Shown: piece by piece, positions 47,939 to 57,195 of the stretch
Layout of the letters: every line of letters starts with the position of its first letter
How positions within the stretch are numbered: the stretch's first letter is position 1
NCBI GenBank assembly: GCA_029215795.1
Contig: JARDYH010000006.1
Span: forward strand, 29,465,501 to 29,529,500
Reading direction: 5' to 3'
From: Anniella stebbinsi
Taxonomy: Eukaryota; Chordata; Lepidosauria; Squamata; Anniellidae
Length of the DNA stretch: 64,000 bases
The notes under the pieces: model-generated
Databases searched by the model: none
Seen by the model: only the letters and a program-made list of their open reading frames with translations
Told to the model about the DNA's origin: nothing
Position numbers and translations under genes: made by a program

Positions 47939-48060
47939 GCTTAGTTATGAATCTCTTACTGCTCTTGAGATACCAAATGATATGCTTCAGATCATCCAAG
48001 ATCTTATTTTTGATCTCAGAGTCCGTTGCATAATGATTACTTTACAACATACAGCTGAAG
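47939..48060 (+). CDS. EXOC2: EXOC2 exon 12 of window (~residues 556-597)
   Basis: It encodes [20 protein letters not shown], then [20 protein letters not shown] and E, against human [20 protein letters not shown] and so on. The acceptor is GCTTTCCAG and the donor GTATAA. Confidence 0.97.
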
Positions 48061-48535
48061 GTATAACTTTTAAAATCTCTTATCAAGACCAGTGTGCTCA
48101 GTGCTTTTCTTCTAACTGCTGATGTCATTTCCTGTAATTTCACCTTCATATGTCTGAATTTATCTTTGTAAATATTCTCTGTTTAGAGCGTTTAATTTAG
48201 AGCGTGTGTATGTGTAGAGTCCTTTTAAAACTAAAAACTAAATTCAATTGAGCACTTGCACCATTATAGGTACAATATGTCACACTTATGCTCTATCTTA
48301 AAACAATTATTACATGCACAAGCTTTTTTCATGCATATAATTAATTGATCAGCTTTGCTGTTGGCATGTTTGATACATAAAAAGATGGTGCCGGGTTGTT
48401 GTTGTTTTTTAAGGTAATGTACTCAGATGACAAGCCACTACAGTTGGAGAGAAAGGTTTCTGGTTTGGTTTCTCTCATTATGATGGGTTTTTTTAATGAG
48501 AAGATAACAGTTTTGAAAGTTTTCCCCTTTTGCAG
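48061..48535. other. EXOC2 intron, 0.5 kb
   Basis: AT-rich intron with nothing recognised besides splice signals. Confidence 0.7.
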
Positions 48536-48597
48536 ATGTGAAGAGATTAGCCGAGAAGGAAGACTGGATTGTGGATAATGAAGGCTTAACCTGTTTG
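48536..48597 (+). CDS. EXOC2: EXOC2 exon 13 of window (~residues 597-617)
   Basis: It encodes [20 protein letters not shown] and L; human has [20 protein letters not shown]. The acceptor is CCCCTTTTGCAG. The donor is TTG|GTGGGT, chosen because it alone keeps phase 0 with exon 14; a second GT four bases on (GTATAC) would shift the frame. The reading frame stays open for 163 codons into the intron, to a TAA at 49087. Confidence 0.96.
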
Positions 48598-49179
48598 GTG
48601 GGTATACTGTTACGTTCTCCGGAGTGTTCACAGAAGGCATTCCTACACAACCGCTGGAGCACATTGGCAGACTCTGTTGTTGCTTCTTCAGGGGGAAAAG
48701 GCGGGGAGCTGTCCTGCTTTCCAAACCCTGCTCTGCCTAACATGCCACAAAGTCAGGTAGACCTAGTGCTCTTAAAAGCTCAGCTCCAGTCACTTCTTAG
48801 ATGTAAATCTTTCTTTCATTTTGTTTGTACATTATTTTTCTCTTTTTTATGGGAAGCCGGCCAATCCCCACTCATAGGAAGGCAGTGTAGCTCCAGATGG
48901 CATCCTGAGAAGTGGAATGGGAAGGGCAGATGGTGTCCATCCGTGCTTGGATGCCAGCTGCCAGACAGTGCGCCCACACACTTGCCTCACGTCTTGTGCT
49001 GGGCCTTCCAATGCAGCTCTGGAATGGGCACCACTGGTGGCAGCCAGGAAAAAGGTAGCTCACATTCTGTCCAACTCCCTTGGCTCTAAATAGGGCGAGC
49101 AGAGCCCCAAAACCAAACAGACGAGTCAAATTGCCCCTCCCCCCCCCCACCTCAGAAAGAAACCCAAACCGCAAGCAGA

Positions 49180-49408
49180 TAGACAAAACAGCCCCTGAAA
49201 AGCAGACAGGAAAAAATAAACGCCTAAACCAAAAAACAAACAGACAGACAAGCTGGGACAACTGCTCCCGAAAGCAAACTGGCAAAACTGCCACCTCCGA
49301 AGCCCATATAGGAAAACAAAACTGTCCCCCAAAAACTGTACAGGCACAACTCTCTCCCCAAAAAGTGGACACATATAACAGGCACAACCCTCAGCCAAAA
49401 AAGGGAGA
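49180..49408 (+). repeat. Degenerate ~30-bp minisatellite, A/C-rich
   Basis: Units follow the pattern ACTG-C-C-C-(C)-(G/A)AAAAGC, a few variable bases, then CAGG(C/A)A(A/C)AA. About six can be recognised, for example ACTGTCCCCCAAAAACTG and ACTCTCTCCCCAAAAAGTGG. On the minus strand this makes misleading 90- and 171-codon ORFs. Confidence 0.6.
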
Positions 49409-49410
49409 CA

Positions 49411-49499
49411 TTTATTTATTTATTTATTTATTTATTGCATTTTTATACCACCCAATAGCCAAAGCTCCCTGGACGGTTCACAAAAATTAAAACCATAAC
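49411..49499 (-). mobile_element. LINE 3' terminal fragment
   Basis: (TTTA)n then GCATTTTTATACCACCCAAT, AGCCAAAGCTCCCTGGACGG and TTCACAAAAATTAAAACC, as at 26841 and 30411; only the last ~90 bp are present. Confidence 0.8.
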
Positions 49500-49829
49500 A
49501 ATCCCTCAAAACACACCAGAAATACTCGCACACAGGAACACACACATGCACACAAGCAAAGCGTGCACAGCTTCTCCCGTCCCCACCCCACCCCACCCTG
49601 CGAACCAGATAGCAGGGTCCCCTTTCTTCCTTTTTTTTATCCTTCTGTTTTTTTTTCTTCTTTTAGAAAAATGGAATTTTAGCTAACTGGACATGCTGCA
49701 AGGGAGAGATCACCGGGTGCCTGCTTTGGAAAGGAAAGGGAGGGGATGGAACAACTGCAGTCAGCCACCCAACTTTTTTTTTTTCTCAAAGTTTTTAAAT
49801 TGCTTCAAAAATTTAAATTGCTTTAAAAA

Positions 49830-49887
49830 TTTCTTCCCCGCCTCGATCTAGACGGAGAGGCAGGTAAGAAATAAATCGTTATTATTA

Positions 49888-49918
<31 letters not shown>
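49830..49918 (+). mobile_element. LINE 3' end (CCCGCCTCGATC family) with (ATT)n tail
   Basis: CCCCGCCTCGATCTAGACGG, AGAGGCAGGTAAGAAATAAA and an ATT repeat tail. The reverse complement of the same end opens the LINE at 63741. Confidence 0.65.
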
Positions 49919-49920
<2 letters not shown>

Positions 49921-50043
49921 AGTAAATAAATACATAAATTGGGAGGGTAAAGGGCTTCACGGCTGTGGGGTTGGGTCAGGAGGCACTGCTGTTCCCTTGG
50001 GTACCATGTTGCCAACCCTAGAAATATACTTACATGTATTTGA

Positions 50044-50049
<6 letters not shown>

Positions 50050-50083
<34 letters not shown>
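50050..50083. repeat. (CA)n microsatellite
   Basis: About 16 CA units immediately before a SINE. Confidence 0.95.
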
Positions 50084-50085
<2 letters not shown>

Positions 50086-50260
50086 AGACCCAGTGTGGTG
50101 TAGTGGTTAGCATGTCAGACTAGGACTGGGGAGGCCTGTGTTCAAATTCTCACTCAGTCTTGGAAGCTCACTGTGTGTCTCCAGGCCAATCGCTATCCTT
50201 CAGACTAGCTCACAGAGTCATTGAGGGAAGGGGAGAATCGCGTATTATTACTGAACCCGT
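50084..50260 (+). mobile_element. tRNA-derived (MIR/CORE-like) SINE
   Basis: CAGTGTGGTGTAGTGGTTAG is the box A region and GTTCAAATTC the box B. The body carries GGCCAATCGCTATCC and CACAGAGTCATTGAGG. Same family as 40651. Confidence 0.75.
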
Positions 50261-50572
50261 AGGGTATTTTTTAGGATGGGATTACAGTTGACAGGCTGCA
50301 TAACAGGTTGTACGAAAAATGATCAAAAGTGAAATCGTTTGCTGGCCCAGGTAGCCCAGCACTATCGCATTTCCACAGTTGTATATAGGAGTACATAAAG
50401 GCAAATACGGTCTCTTTCTGGACAGTCAAACTTCATATTTAAATAGAGGGTCGATTGAAATTGATTTTAAGTTCTCTGGTCATTGTACATTAGAAAGTTT
50501 AGTTTAGAGGAAGTCAGGAATTTCTGCTTTTATAAGTAATATCCTGTATTCTTATTTCTCTCTTCCTTTTAG

Positions 50573-50653
50573 CCATATCAGTTTGAACACTGTGTTGTAC
50601 TTCCTGTGCAGTCACTTAAGGTTGTCCTGGATTGCAAACCTGGGGAGACCAGT
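50573..50653 (+). CDS. EXOC2: EXOC2 exon 14 of window (~residues 618-644)
   Basis: It encodes P-Y-Q-F-E-H-C-V-V-L-P-V-Q-S-L-K-V-V-L and DCKPGETS (27 codons, phase 0 both ends). Human has PCQFEQCIVCSLQSLKGVLE and CKPGEAS. The acceptor is TTCCTTTTAG and the donor GTAAGT. Confidence 0.96.
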
Positions 50654-51454
50654 GTAAGTAATTAACATCTCGTTTTTGTTGTGGAAAATTCCAAGACTCT
50701 GAATAGCAATGATGGACGTTGAAATCACTTCAACTTCTTGTGTATTTAGAAGAGTTATTCTTTTCCCTACATATTCTCAGGATAAATGGAGGAATTTACA
50801 ATGAACTCCTGATATGTTGTACAAAAAACAAACAGGCTATTACAATCCTAGGTAATAGTAATTTATTTATTTTTCATTTTCCATTTGCAAATTAAGACTT
50901 GAATAATTCATAACAATCCACATCACTTCTGAAATCTTCTGATATTTTTTTTATTCCTGCTGAATTATAAATTTCTGGTTGTGTTCAAATTCTAAATCTA
51001 ATGATAAAATTTGGTAACTGTTCTTTTAATTTAAAGGAGCCTAGGAATTACTGTTTTCCTAGAGGAGTTAAAGATCTGGAAGTATTCTGTTATTCAAATT
51101 GCCCATAAGAAATAGAGTAGAGTAGATATGGGTAATTTATTTCCACCTTGTAATCTTAATAATACATATTCAGAGAAAAGCAGTGAATTTTGTTGGTCAA
51201 ACTGTATTCTGCACTCTACATTGCGACATAACCATCTTCACAAATATACACAAAGTTATTTTCTTACAAATTTCCAGTGGAACTCCCTCTTTCCTATTTT
51301 AAAAACATCCTAAACAGACATTTGTCAGGTGGCTCTAGTGGAGCTCCTTTTAAGAGAAGCCAACAAATTCATGTAGTTACAATAACTACAAATTAGGGGT
51401 GGGGGTGAGAATGTGCAATTCATGGATACCCTATGATGTAAGGGTTCAGACAGG

Positions 51455-51543
51455 AGATGTCCCAATGTCTGGACTTCAACTCCTAGAAGCCCTTGCCATC
51501 ATGGCCAATAATCAGGAATGCTGACAGTTGAAGTCCAAAACAT
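51455..51543. mobile_element. Palindromic MITE, diverged
   Basis: GTCTGGACTTCAACTCCTAG, CATGGCCAATAATCAGG and GACAGTTGAAGTCCAAAAC show the two complementary arms. Confidence 0.55.
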
Positions 51544-51701
51544 ACATAATCTCCATGTGTTGGTTCTTAGCTCTGATTGGTAGATCTCGGAGTTCTAGTA
51601 AAAAGAGTAACTAGATCCCACAACCTTGACTTAAAAGTTATGCAAAACAAAATCACTCAAGAACATAAGCCAACTTTGCAACAGATAGCAGGTCTAGTCA
51701 C

Positions 51702-51918
51702 AGTGACCCTGCTCAGATGACACGCTAAGCCACGGTGGTTAAGCATTTTGAGCTAAACATTATGGTTTAGCATGTCATGTGAACTGTGACTTAGCATGAT
51801 GTATGAAGCATTCCTAATCATGGTGGCTGCAAAGTGAGTTTAAACATGCTCACTAACCATTTGCTGCAAAAGCGTTAGCGGCCTAACCATGGCTTAGCAC
51901 GTTGTCTGAACAGACCCA
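51702..51918. mobile_element. Non-autonomous DNA transposon (MITE) with TIRs, copy 2
   Basis: The left terminus GACCCTGCTCAGATGACACG and right terminus CACGTTGTCTGAACAGACCC are inverted repeats over ~30 bp. It shares its interior with 22941-23131. Confidence 0.8.
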
Positions 51919-52198
51919 ATATGTATTCTCTATGGTCAAGGCACACACAGCCACTTTCAGGGTTTCCTACCACAATATGAATAGAAAAGTAGCTTTTGCC
52001 ACCCCTGCTAGGATAGCTGAAGAAATTCAACATGAGAAGTTAAATATTACTTCTTGGAATGGTCCCTTGTACTTCCTGTTTAGTGTGTTTGCAAGGTGAC
52101 TTCAAGTTGATAGTAAAATGGCAGAACCGAATGTGGGGCGGAACAGTTGCTTCTTCTTGTGATGCCTTTTCATTTGGTTGTTGTGATTCTTCCTTTAG

Positions 52199-52258
52199 GT
52201 CTTTCAGCAACCGAAAATACAAGAAGATGTGTGCCAGCTGAGCATTAACATCATGCAG
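52199..52258 (+). CDS. EXOC2: EXOC2 exon 15 of window (~residues 645-664)
   Basis: It encodes V-F-Q-Q-P-K-I-Q-E-D-V-C-Q-L-S-I-N-I-M-Q (20 codons, phase 0). Human has VFQQPKTQEEVCQLSINIMQ. The acceptor is TTCCTTTAG and the donor GTAATA. Confidence 0.97.
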
Positions 52259-53766
52259 GTAATACAAACATAAGACTTAAAGCAAGCATCTAAGCTAATG
52301 TTTGTATATTCATTTATAATTGCCTGAGAAATTATTTGAAAAAGCCTTCATTTCTCATTCAGTTGCAATTTAGTCTAATTGAATTAAGGCTGGGAAAGGG
52401 TTCGATGGGGGAGGGGGAGCTTAAAATGCCAGCTCTCCCCTTTCAAATAAAGCAGGCTGAATTCAATTCGTGATGAGCTCCCTTTGCACTTGCCCTGACT
52501 TAAATTGGGTTTGCATCCTGACGTCTCTGTATGCAGTCAGGGAACATTGAGCTTGAGAACCAAGTCCTGGCTCTAAATAACCAAGTACAGCTGAAGAAAG
52601 AGACCTAAATTGGGGTGAGCTGATTTGTGTGGTGGGGGGAAGGAATTCACAGATCAAATGACCAACAGTTTCATACAGCTGAGGAGAGTCCCTGCATAGC
52701 TGTCATCCATTTGCAATGGGCGATCAGTACAAGCCCCACAATCTCTATCTGAAACTGACATTTTGTACAGCCAAGGAAAGGCCCCAATAGGGTTTACCTT
52801 CTGAACTTTGTAAGCATTCCCTGTAAGTCCTTGCAAAAGCCATTGAGGTTTTTCAACAACTTTTCTTATAAAACCCAAATACTTGTTGAGGTGGTTGGGG
52901 AGTGTTAACCCATCCCTAAATAGAATAAAAATTCAGAAAATCCAATTTGCTGAAGGCCATTGAGGACAATAGTGCAACAGGTTTAAATGTCAACATCAGA
53001 GAGGCTAATTGGCAGGAGGATCTCAAACAAAGGCAAAATTGTTTGTGGGTTCCCTTTTTCCACATAGTTTATACGAGAATGTGTCGCAAAGGGGACACAT
53101 AGTCCGTGGACTCCATGTCTTGTCCTGATTAGCAGTGTGCTTCTGATTATGGTGATTGCATAAAACTCAGTACCTTACTAAACAGGTACTAAGCTGGTCA
53201 CCTGTGGGTGCAGGGATACTTGGAGGGAGAAATCAGCAGGTGGGAGAAGTTGTTTCATTCTTCCTCAGCTCACCAGTTCTCCATCTATATGCTGCGACCA
53301 CCAACCCGACTCTTTTTACTGAACCCACATTTGCCTTAGGAAGAAAAGATGGGGTTGGGGAAGAAGTGTTTCCCTCATCACTCGCATTTAGTGGCTTTAG
53401 CAACAAACCAGACCAAAACATGAAGAAACAGAGCATTGGTACAGGAGTTCACTTAACATAAAAGTATGGGTTCCCTGTCACAGATGATATCTTCCCTTTC
53501 TATTAACGTAGTTTCCACTAATGTGGAGAGGTGGCAAAATTTTGAACTAAAAAAGTATATCCTGTTCAATTTAACATCTTGAGTTGGGTAACAGAATTAG
53601 GTCATTAAAATTCAGTTGAAATCCAGGTTGCCCAAATGAAGCGGAAAATATGTTATAAAGATTAAAAGATTTGTGGAGGAAAGTGTGTCTTATAAGATCA
53701 TCTTTATATAATGATGTTTCTAGTAGTTAAATAATGAGGTTAGAGCAGAGTTTTTCTCTCTTGCAG
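52259..53766. other. EXOC2 intron, 1.5 kb
   Basis: No repeat or gene is recognised with confidence. A 101-codon + ORF (53156-53461) and its minus shadow have no recognised content. Confidence 0.65.
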
Positions 53767-53828
53767 GTGTTCATTGATTGCCTGGAACAATTGAGTACGA
53801 AGCCTGATAGTGATGTGGATACTATGCA
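53767..53828 (+). CDS. EXOC2: EXOC2 exon 16 of window (~residues 665-685)
   Basis: It encodes [20 protein letters not shown] plus two bases of His. Human has [20 protein letters not shown]. The acceptor is CTTGCAG and the donor CA|GTAAGT. Confidence 0.97.
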
Positions 53829-53970
53829 GTAAGTAAAATAATTTGGCGCTCATGTTTTGGGTTAGTGGTTGATGTGTACAGAAACACCAGGATAGTGTTC
53901 CTACATGAGCACTCTGAAAGAAATAATCTGGAGCTGGGGTTTTTTAAAAAAAAAACCTGAGAGGTTGACA

Positions 53971-53976
53971 TTATTA

Positions 53977-54020
<44 letters not shown>

Positions 54021-54073
54021 TATTAGATTTCTATACCGCCCCATAGCCAAAGCTCTCTGAGCGGTTTACAAAA
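53971..54073 (-). mobile_element. LINE 3' terminal fragment with (ATT)n
   Basis: About 15 ATT units are followed by AGATTTCTATACCGCCCCAT and AGCCAAAGCTCTCTGAGCGG then TTTACAAAAG, the common LINE 3' end in minus orientation. Confidence 0.8.
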
Positions 54074-55300
54074 GACTCCCCTCCATATTCCCCTCCAACA
54101 CCCTCTTTGTTGTTTTGTCTTTTGGAGCTTAGACCCTTCCCCCCCTCCCCCCAGCCTTGTACTTTGTCTCTTGGTAAAGTTGCTTTAAGTCTCACCAGTT
54201 TGTTTGCCTTCTGGGAAATGAGTGTTTTGCAGCCAGCCATTTCCACCATGGCAGGCATTTTATGAGAGTGCGCACAACACTCTTCCAAAATTCCAAATGT
54301 GCCCACTGACTCAGAAAAGTTGGAGTCCCTTGATCTGGAGTCTACTGCCCTACCCATTCCATTGTATTTCAGTTGCTAGTCTGAACACCAGCACTAAAAA
54401 TGTGCATTCAGTAATACCTTTAAGCTTATTTTAGCTACTGCTAAGCCCTATTGAAGCATTCACTTACCAGGTAGCTCAAACCACAAGGAAAGGAAGGAGA
54501 GAGCTCTAGCCCCGCTCCTCTCCCTCATTGCTTTTGTCACCCTCTATTCATGGCAGGCGACTATCTGAACAGGCTCTTCTGTGGTTTTGGTTCCAGTTTT
54601 GTGACTGGTTCTAGTCTTCTTTTGAATTTCCCCTGTTTTTGTACAAAAGACTTTGAAATGATGGTGTAGGCCCAGATTGTTCATCAGCCACTAACTTCAG
54701 AGGTCTTGCGGGTGTTCTAGCCATACTGTAAAATTTATGTCTAACAGCATATGTATGGCATAGCTAAATACTTTAATAGCCCCTCCTCCCTGGCAATTGT
54801 AGAACTGTGAAGGAGGTGAGGAACCCTAACAGATCCCTCTCAGCAACCTTGCCAAAATTCAGTTCCCAGGTTCTACTTCTTCATGGTCTCTGTGCAGGCC
54901 GTAGGGGGGCTGCCATTTACACTCCGTCATGCACTCCTCAGAAACAGAGAAAAAGTAAAACGTCCTAAAGATGCTACTTCAAGAAGGAAGTGAGTGGGGA
55001 GGTGGGAGCCAGGCCCTTTGAGTGTGTGCCTAGAGTGCTAATTTTTAGGGATGTGCACTGGATCGGACCCGATCCACGATCCGAGTCCGGTCCAGTGGGA
55101 AATCGGATAAATTATCCGATTTCCGATCCCGCAGCTGGATCGGCCGATCCAATCCGAACCGGTCCGAAAAAGCTCCGAACCGGTTCGGCGGATCGGCGGA
55201 TCGGCGGGCGCCCACTGGCGCCCACCGCCGCTTCCATTGGCGGGCGCCAGCGGGCGCCCGCCGATGAAAGTGGACAGCGGGGGGGGGGGGAGGAGGGGGG

Positions 55301-56940
55301 CACTTACCTTCTCGGCCCGGTGGCTCCCGTCCGGCGCCGGCGCCTACTACTACTAGCAGGCTCCGCGGCCTGCTCTAGGGTGGCGCGCCGGGTGATGTCA
55401 TCACCCGGCGCGCTACTCTAGAGCAGGCCGCGGAGCCTGCTGGTAGTAGTAGGCGCCGGCGCCGGACGGGAGCCACCGGGCCGGGAAGGTAAGGAGGGGG
55501 TGCGTGGAGGGGAGGAGGGGGCGCGCGGAGGGGGGAGGGGGGAGGGGGGCCCTTACCTTTCCGGCCCGGCGGCTCCCGTCCGGCGCCGGCGCCTACTATT
55601 CCCAGCAGGCTCCGCGGCCTGCTCTAGGGTGGCGCGCCGGGTGATGTCATCACCCGGCGCGCTACTCTAGAGCAGGCCGCGGAGCCTGCTGGTAGTAGTA
55701 GGCGCCGGCGCCGGACGGGAGCCGCCGGGCCGGAAAGGTAAGGAGGGGGTACGTGGAGGGGAGGAGGGGGCGCGCGGAGGGGGGAGTGGGGCCCTTACCT
55801 TTCCGGCCCGGCGGCTCCCGTCCGGCGCCGGCGCCTACTATTCCCAGCAGGCTCCGCGGCCTGCTCTAGGGTGGCGCGCCGGGTGATGTCATCACCCGGC
55901 GCGCTACTCTAGAGCAGGCCGCGGAGCCTGCTGGTAGTAGTAGGCGCCGGCGCCGGACGGGAGCCGCCGGGCCGGAAAGGTAAGGAGGGGGTACGTGGAG
56001 GGGAGGAGGGGGCGCGCGGAGGGGGGAGGGGGGCCCTTACCTTTCCGGCCCGGCGGCTCCCGTCCGGCGCCGGCGCCTACTATTCCCAGCAGGCTCCGCG
56101 GCCTGCTCTAGGATGGCGCGCCGGGTGATGTCATCACCCGGCGCGCTACTCTAGAGCAGGCCGCGGAGCCTGCTGGAAGTAGTAGGCGCCGGCGCCGGAC
56201 GGGAGCCGCCGGGCCGGAAAGGTAAGGAGGGGGTGCGTGGAGGGGAGGAGGGGGCGCGCGGAGGGGGGAGGGGGGCCCTTACCTTTCCGGCCCGGCGGCT
56301 CCCGTCCGGCGCCGGCGCCTACTATTCCCAGCAGGCTCCGCGGCCTGCTCTAGGATGGCGCGCCGGGTGATGTCATCACCCGGCGCACTACTCTAGAGCA
56401 GGCCGCGGAGCCTGCTGGAAGTAGTAGGCGCCGGCGCCGGACGGGAGCCGCCGGGCCGGAAAGGTAAGGAGGGGGTGCGTGGAGGGGAGGAGGGGGCGCG
56501 CGGAGGGGGGAGGGGGGCCCTTACCTTTCCGGCCCGGCGGCTCCCGTCCGGCGCCGGCGCCTACTATTCCCAGCAGGCTCCGCGGCCTGCTCTAGGATGG
56601 CGCGCCGGGTGACGTCATCACCCGGCGCACTACTCTAGAGCAGGCCGCGGAGCCTGCTGGAAGTAGTAGGCGCCGGCGCCGGACGGGAGCCGCCGGGCCG
56701 GAAAGGTAAGGAGGGGGTGCGTGGAGGGGAGGAGGGGGCGCGCGGAGGGGGGAGGGGGGCCCTTACCTGCCCGGCCCGGCGGCTCCCGTCCGGCGCCGGC
56801 GCCTACTACTACCAGCAGGCTCCGCGGCCTGCTCCAGGGTGGCGCGCCGGGTGATGTCATCACCCGGCGCGCTACTCGAGAGTAGGCCGCGGAGCCCGCT
56901 GGTAGTAGCCGCCGGCGCCGGACGTGCCGAGAAGGTAAGT
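55301..56940. repeat. Seven tandem 242-bp units, each a ~200-bp near-perfect palindrome
   Basis: The palindrome centres, on the sequence GTGATGTCATCAC, lie at 55398, 55647, 55889, 56131, 56373, 56615 and 56857: spacing 249 once, then 242 five times. Each arm (~100 bp) runs from CTTACCTTTCCGGCCCGGCG through GGCGCCGGCGCCTACTA, CAGGCTCCGCGGCCTGCTCT and GGCGCGCCGGG. G-rich spacers of ~40 bp (GGAGGGGAGGAGGGGGCGCG) separate the palindromes. The outermost arms end CACTTACCTTCTCGGC and GCCGAGAAGGTAAGTG, complementary to each other but different from internal arm ends. The sixth centre reads TGACGTCA. Confidence 0.95.
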
Positions 56941-57132
56941 GGCGGGGAAGGGGGCTTACCCCCCCCCCGGAGCCGTCCGCTTCTATCCGCTGGCGCCCGC
57001 GGGCGCCAGCGGATGGAAGCAGGCGGCCCCAGGGGGGGTAGGGAGCGCGGGGGAGGGGGTTTACCTGCCGGGGCCGTCCACAGCGGACGGCCCCGGGGGG
57101 GGGGAGGGAGTTAGGCCCCCCCTTACCCACCC

Positions 57133-57195
57133 GCCGCCATTTTTTCCTCATAGACTTGCATTGCAATGCAAGTCTATGGGGAAAAAAATGGCGGC
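57133..57195. repeat. 63-bp palindrome with YY1-like ends
   Basis: GCCGCCATTTTTT at the left and AAAAAAATGGCGGC at the right flank a perfect 28-bp palindrome at 57150-57177 (ATAGACTTGCATTG and its complement). AAAATGGCGGC matches the known YY1 recognition core, here present twice in inverted orientation; binding is inference. Confidence 0.9.

Larger units (their letters stand above)
48598..50572. other. EXOC2 intron, 2.0 kb
   Basis: The first 490 bp are open in the EXOC2 frame. Then come a degenerate minisatellite (49180-49408), LINE tails in both orientations (49411-49499 minus, 49830-49918 plus), a (CA)n tract and a SINE (50084-50260). An AATAAA lies at 49215. Confidence 0.7.
50654..52198. 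other. EXOC2 intron, 1.5 kb
   Basis: It holds a palindromic MITE (51455-51543) and a TIR-bearing MITE (51702-51918). The rest is AT-rich with nothing seen. Confidence 0.7.

Noticed and set aside
48598..48603. Alternative exon 13 donor four bases downstream (GTATAC)
   Set aside because: It would break the frame with exon 14, whereas GTGGGT keeps it and matches the human exon end.
48872..49387. 171-codon minus ORF rich in Phe, Cys and Leu
   Set aside because: It reads the complement of the A/C-rich minisatellite and shows no conserved motif.
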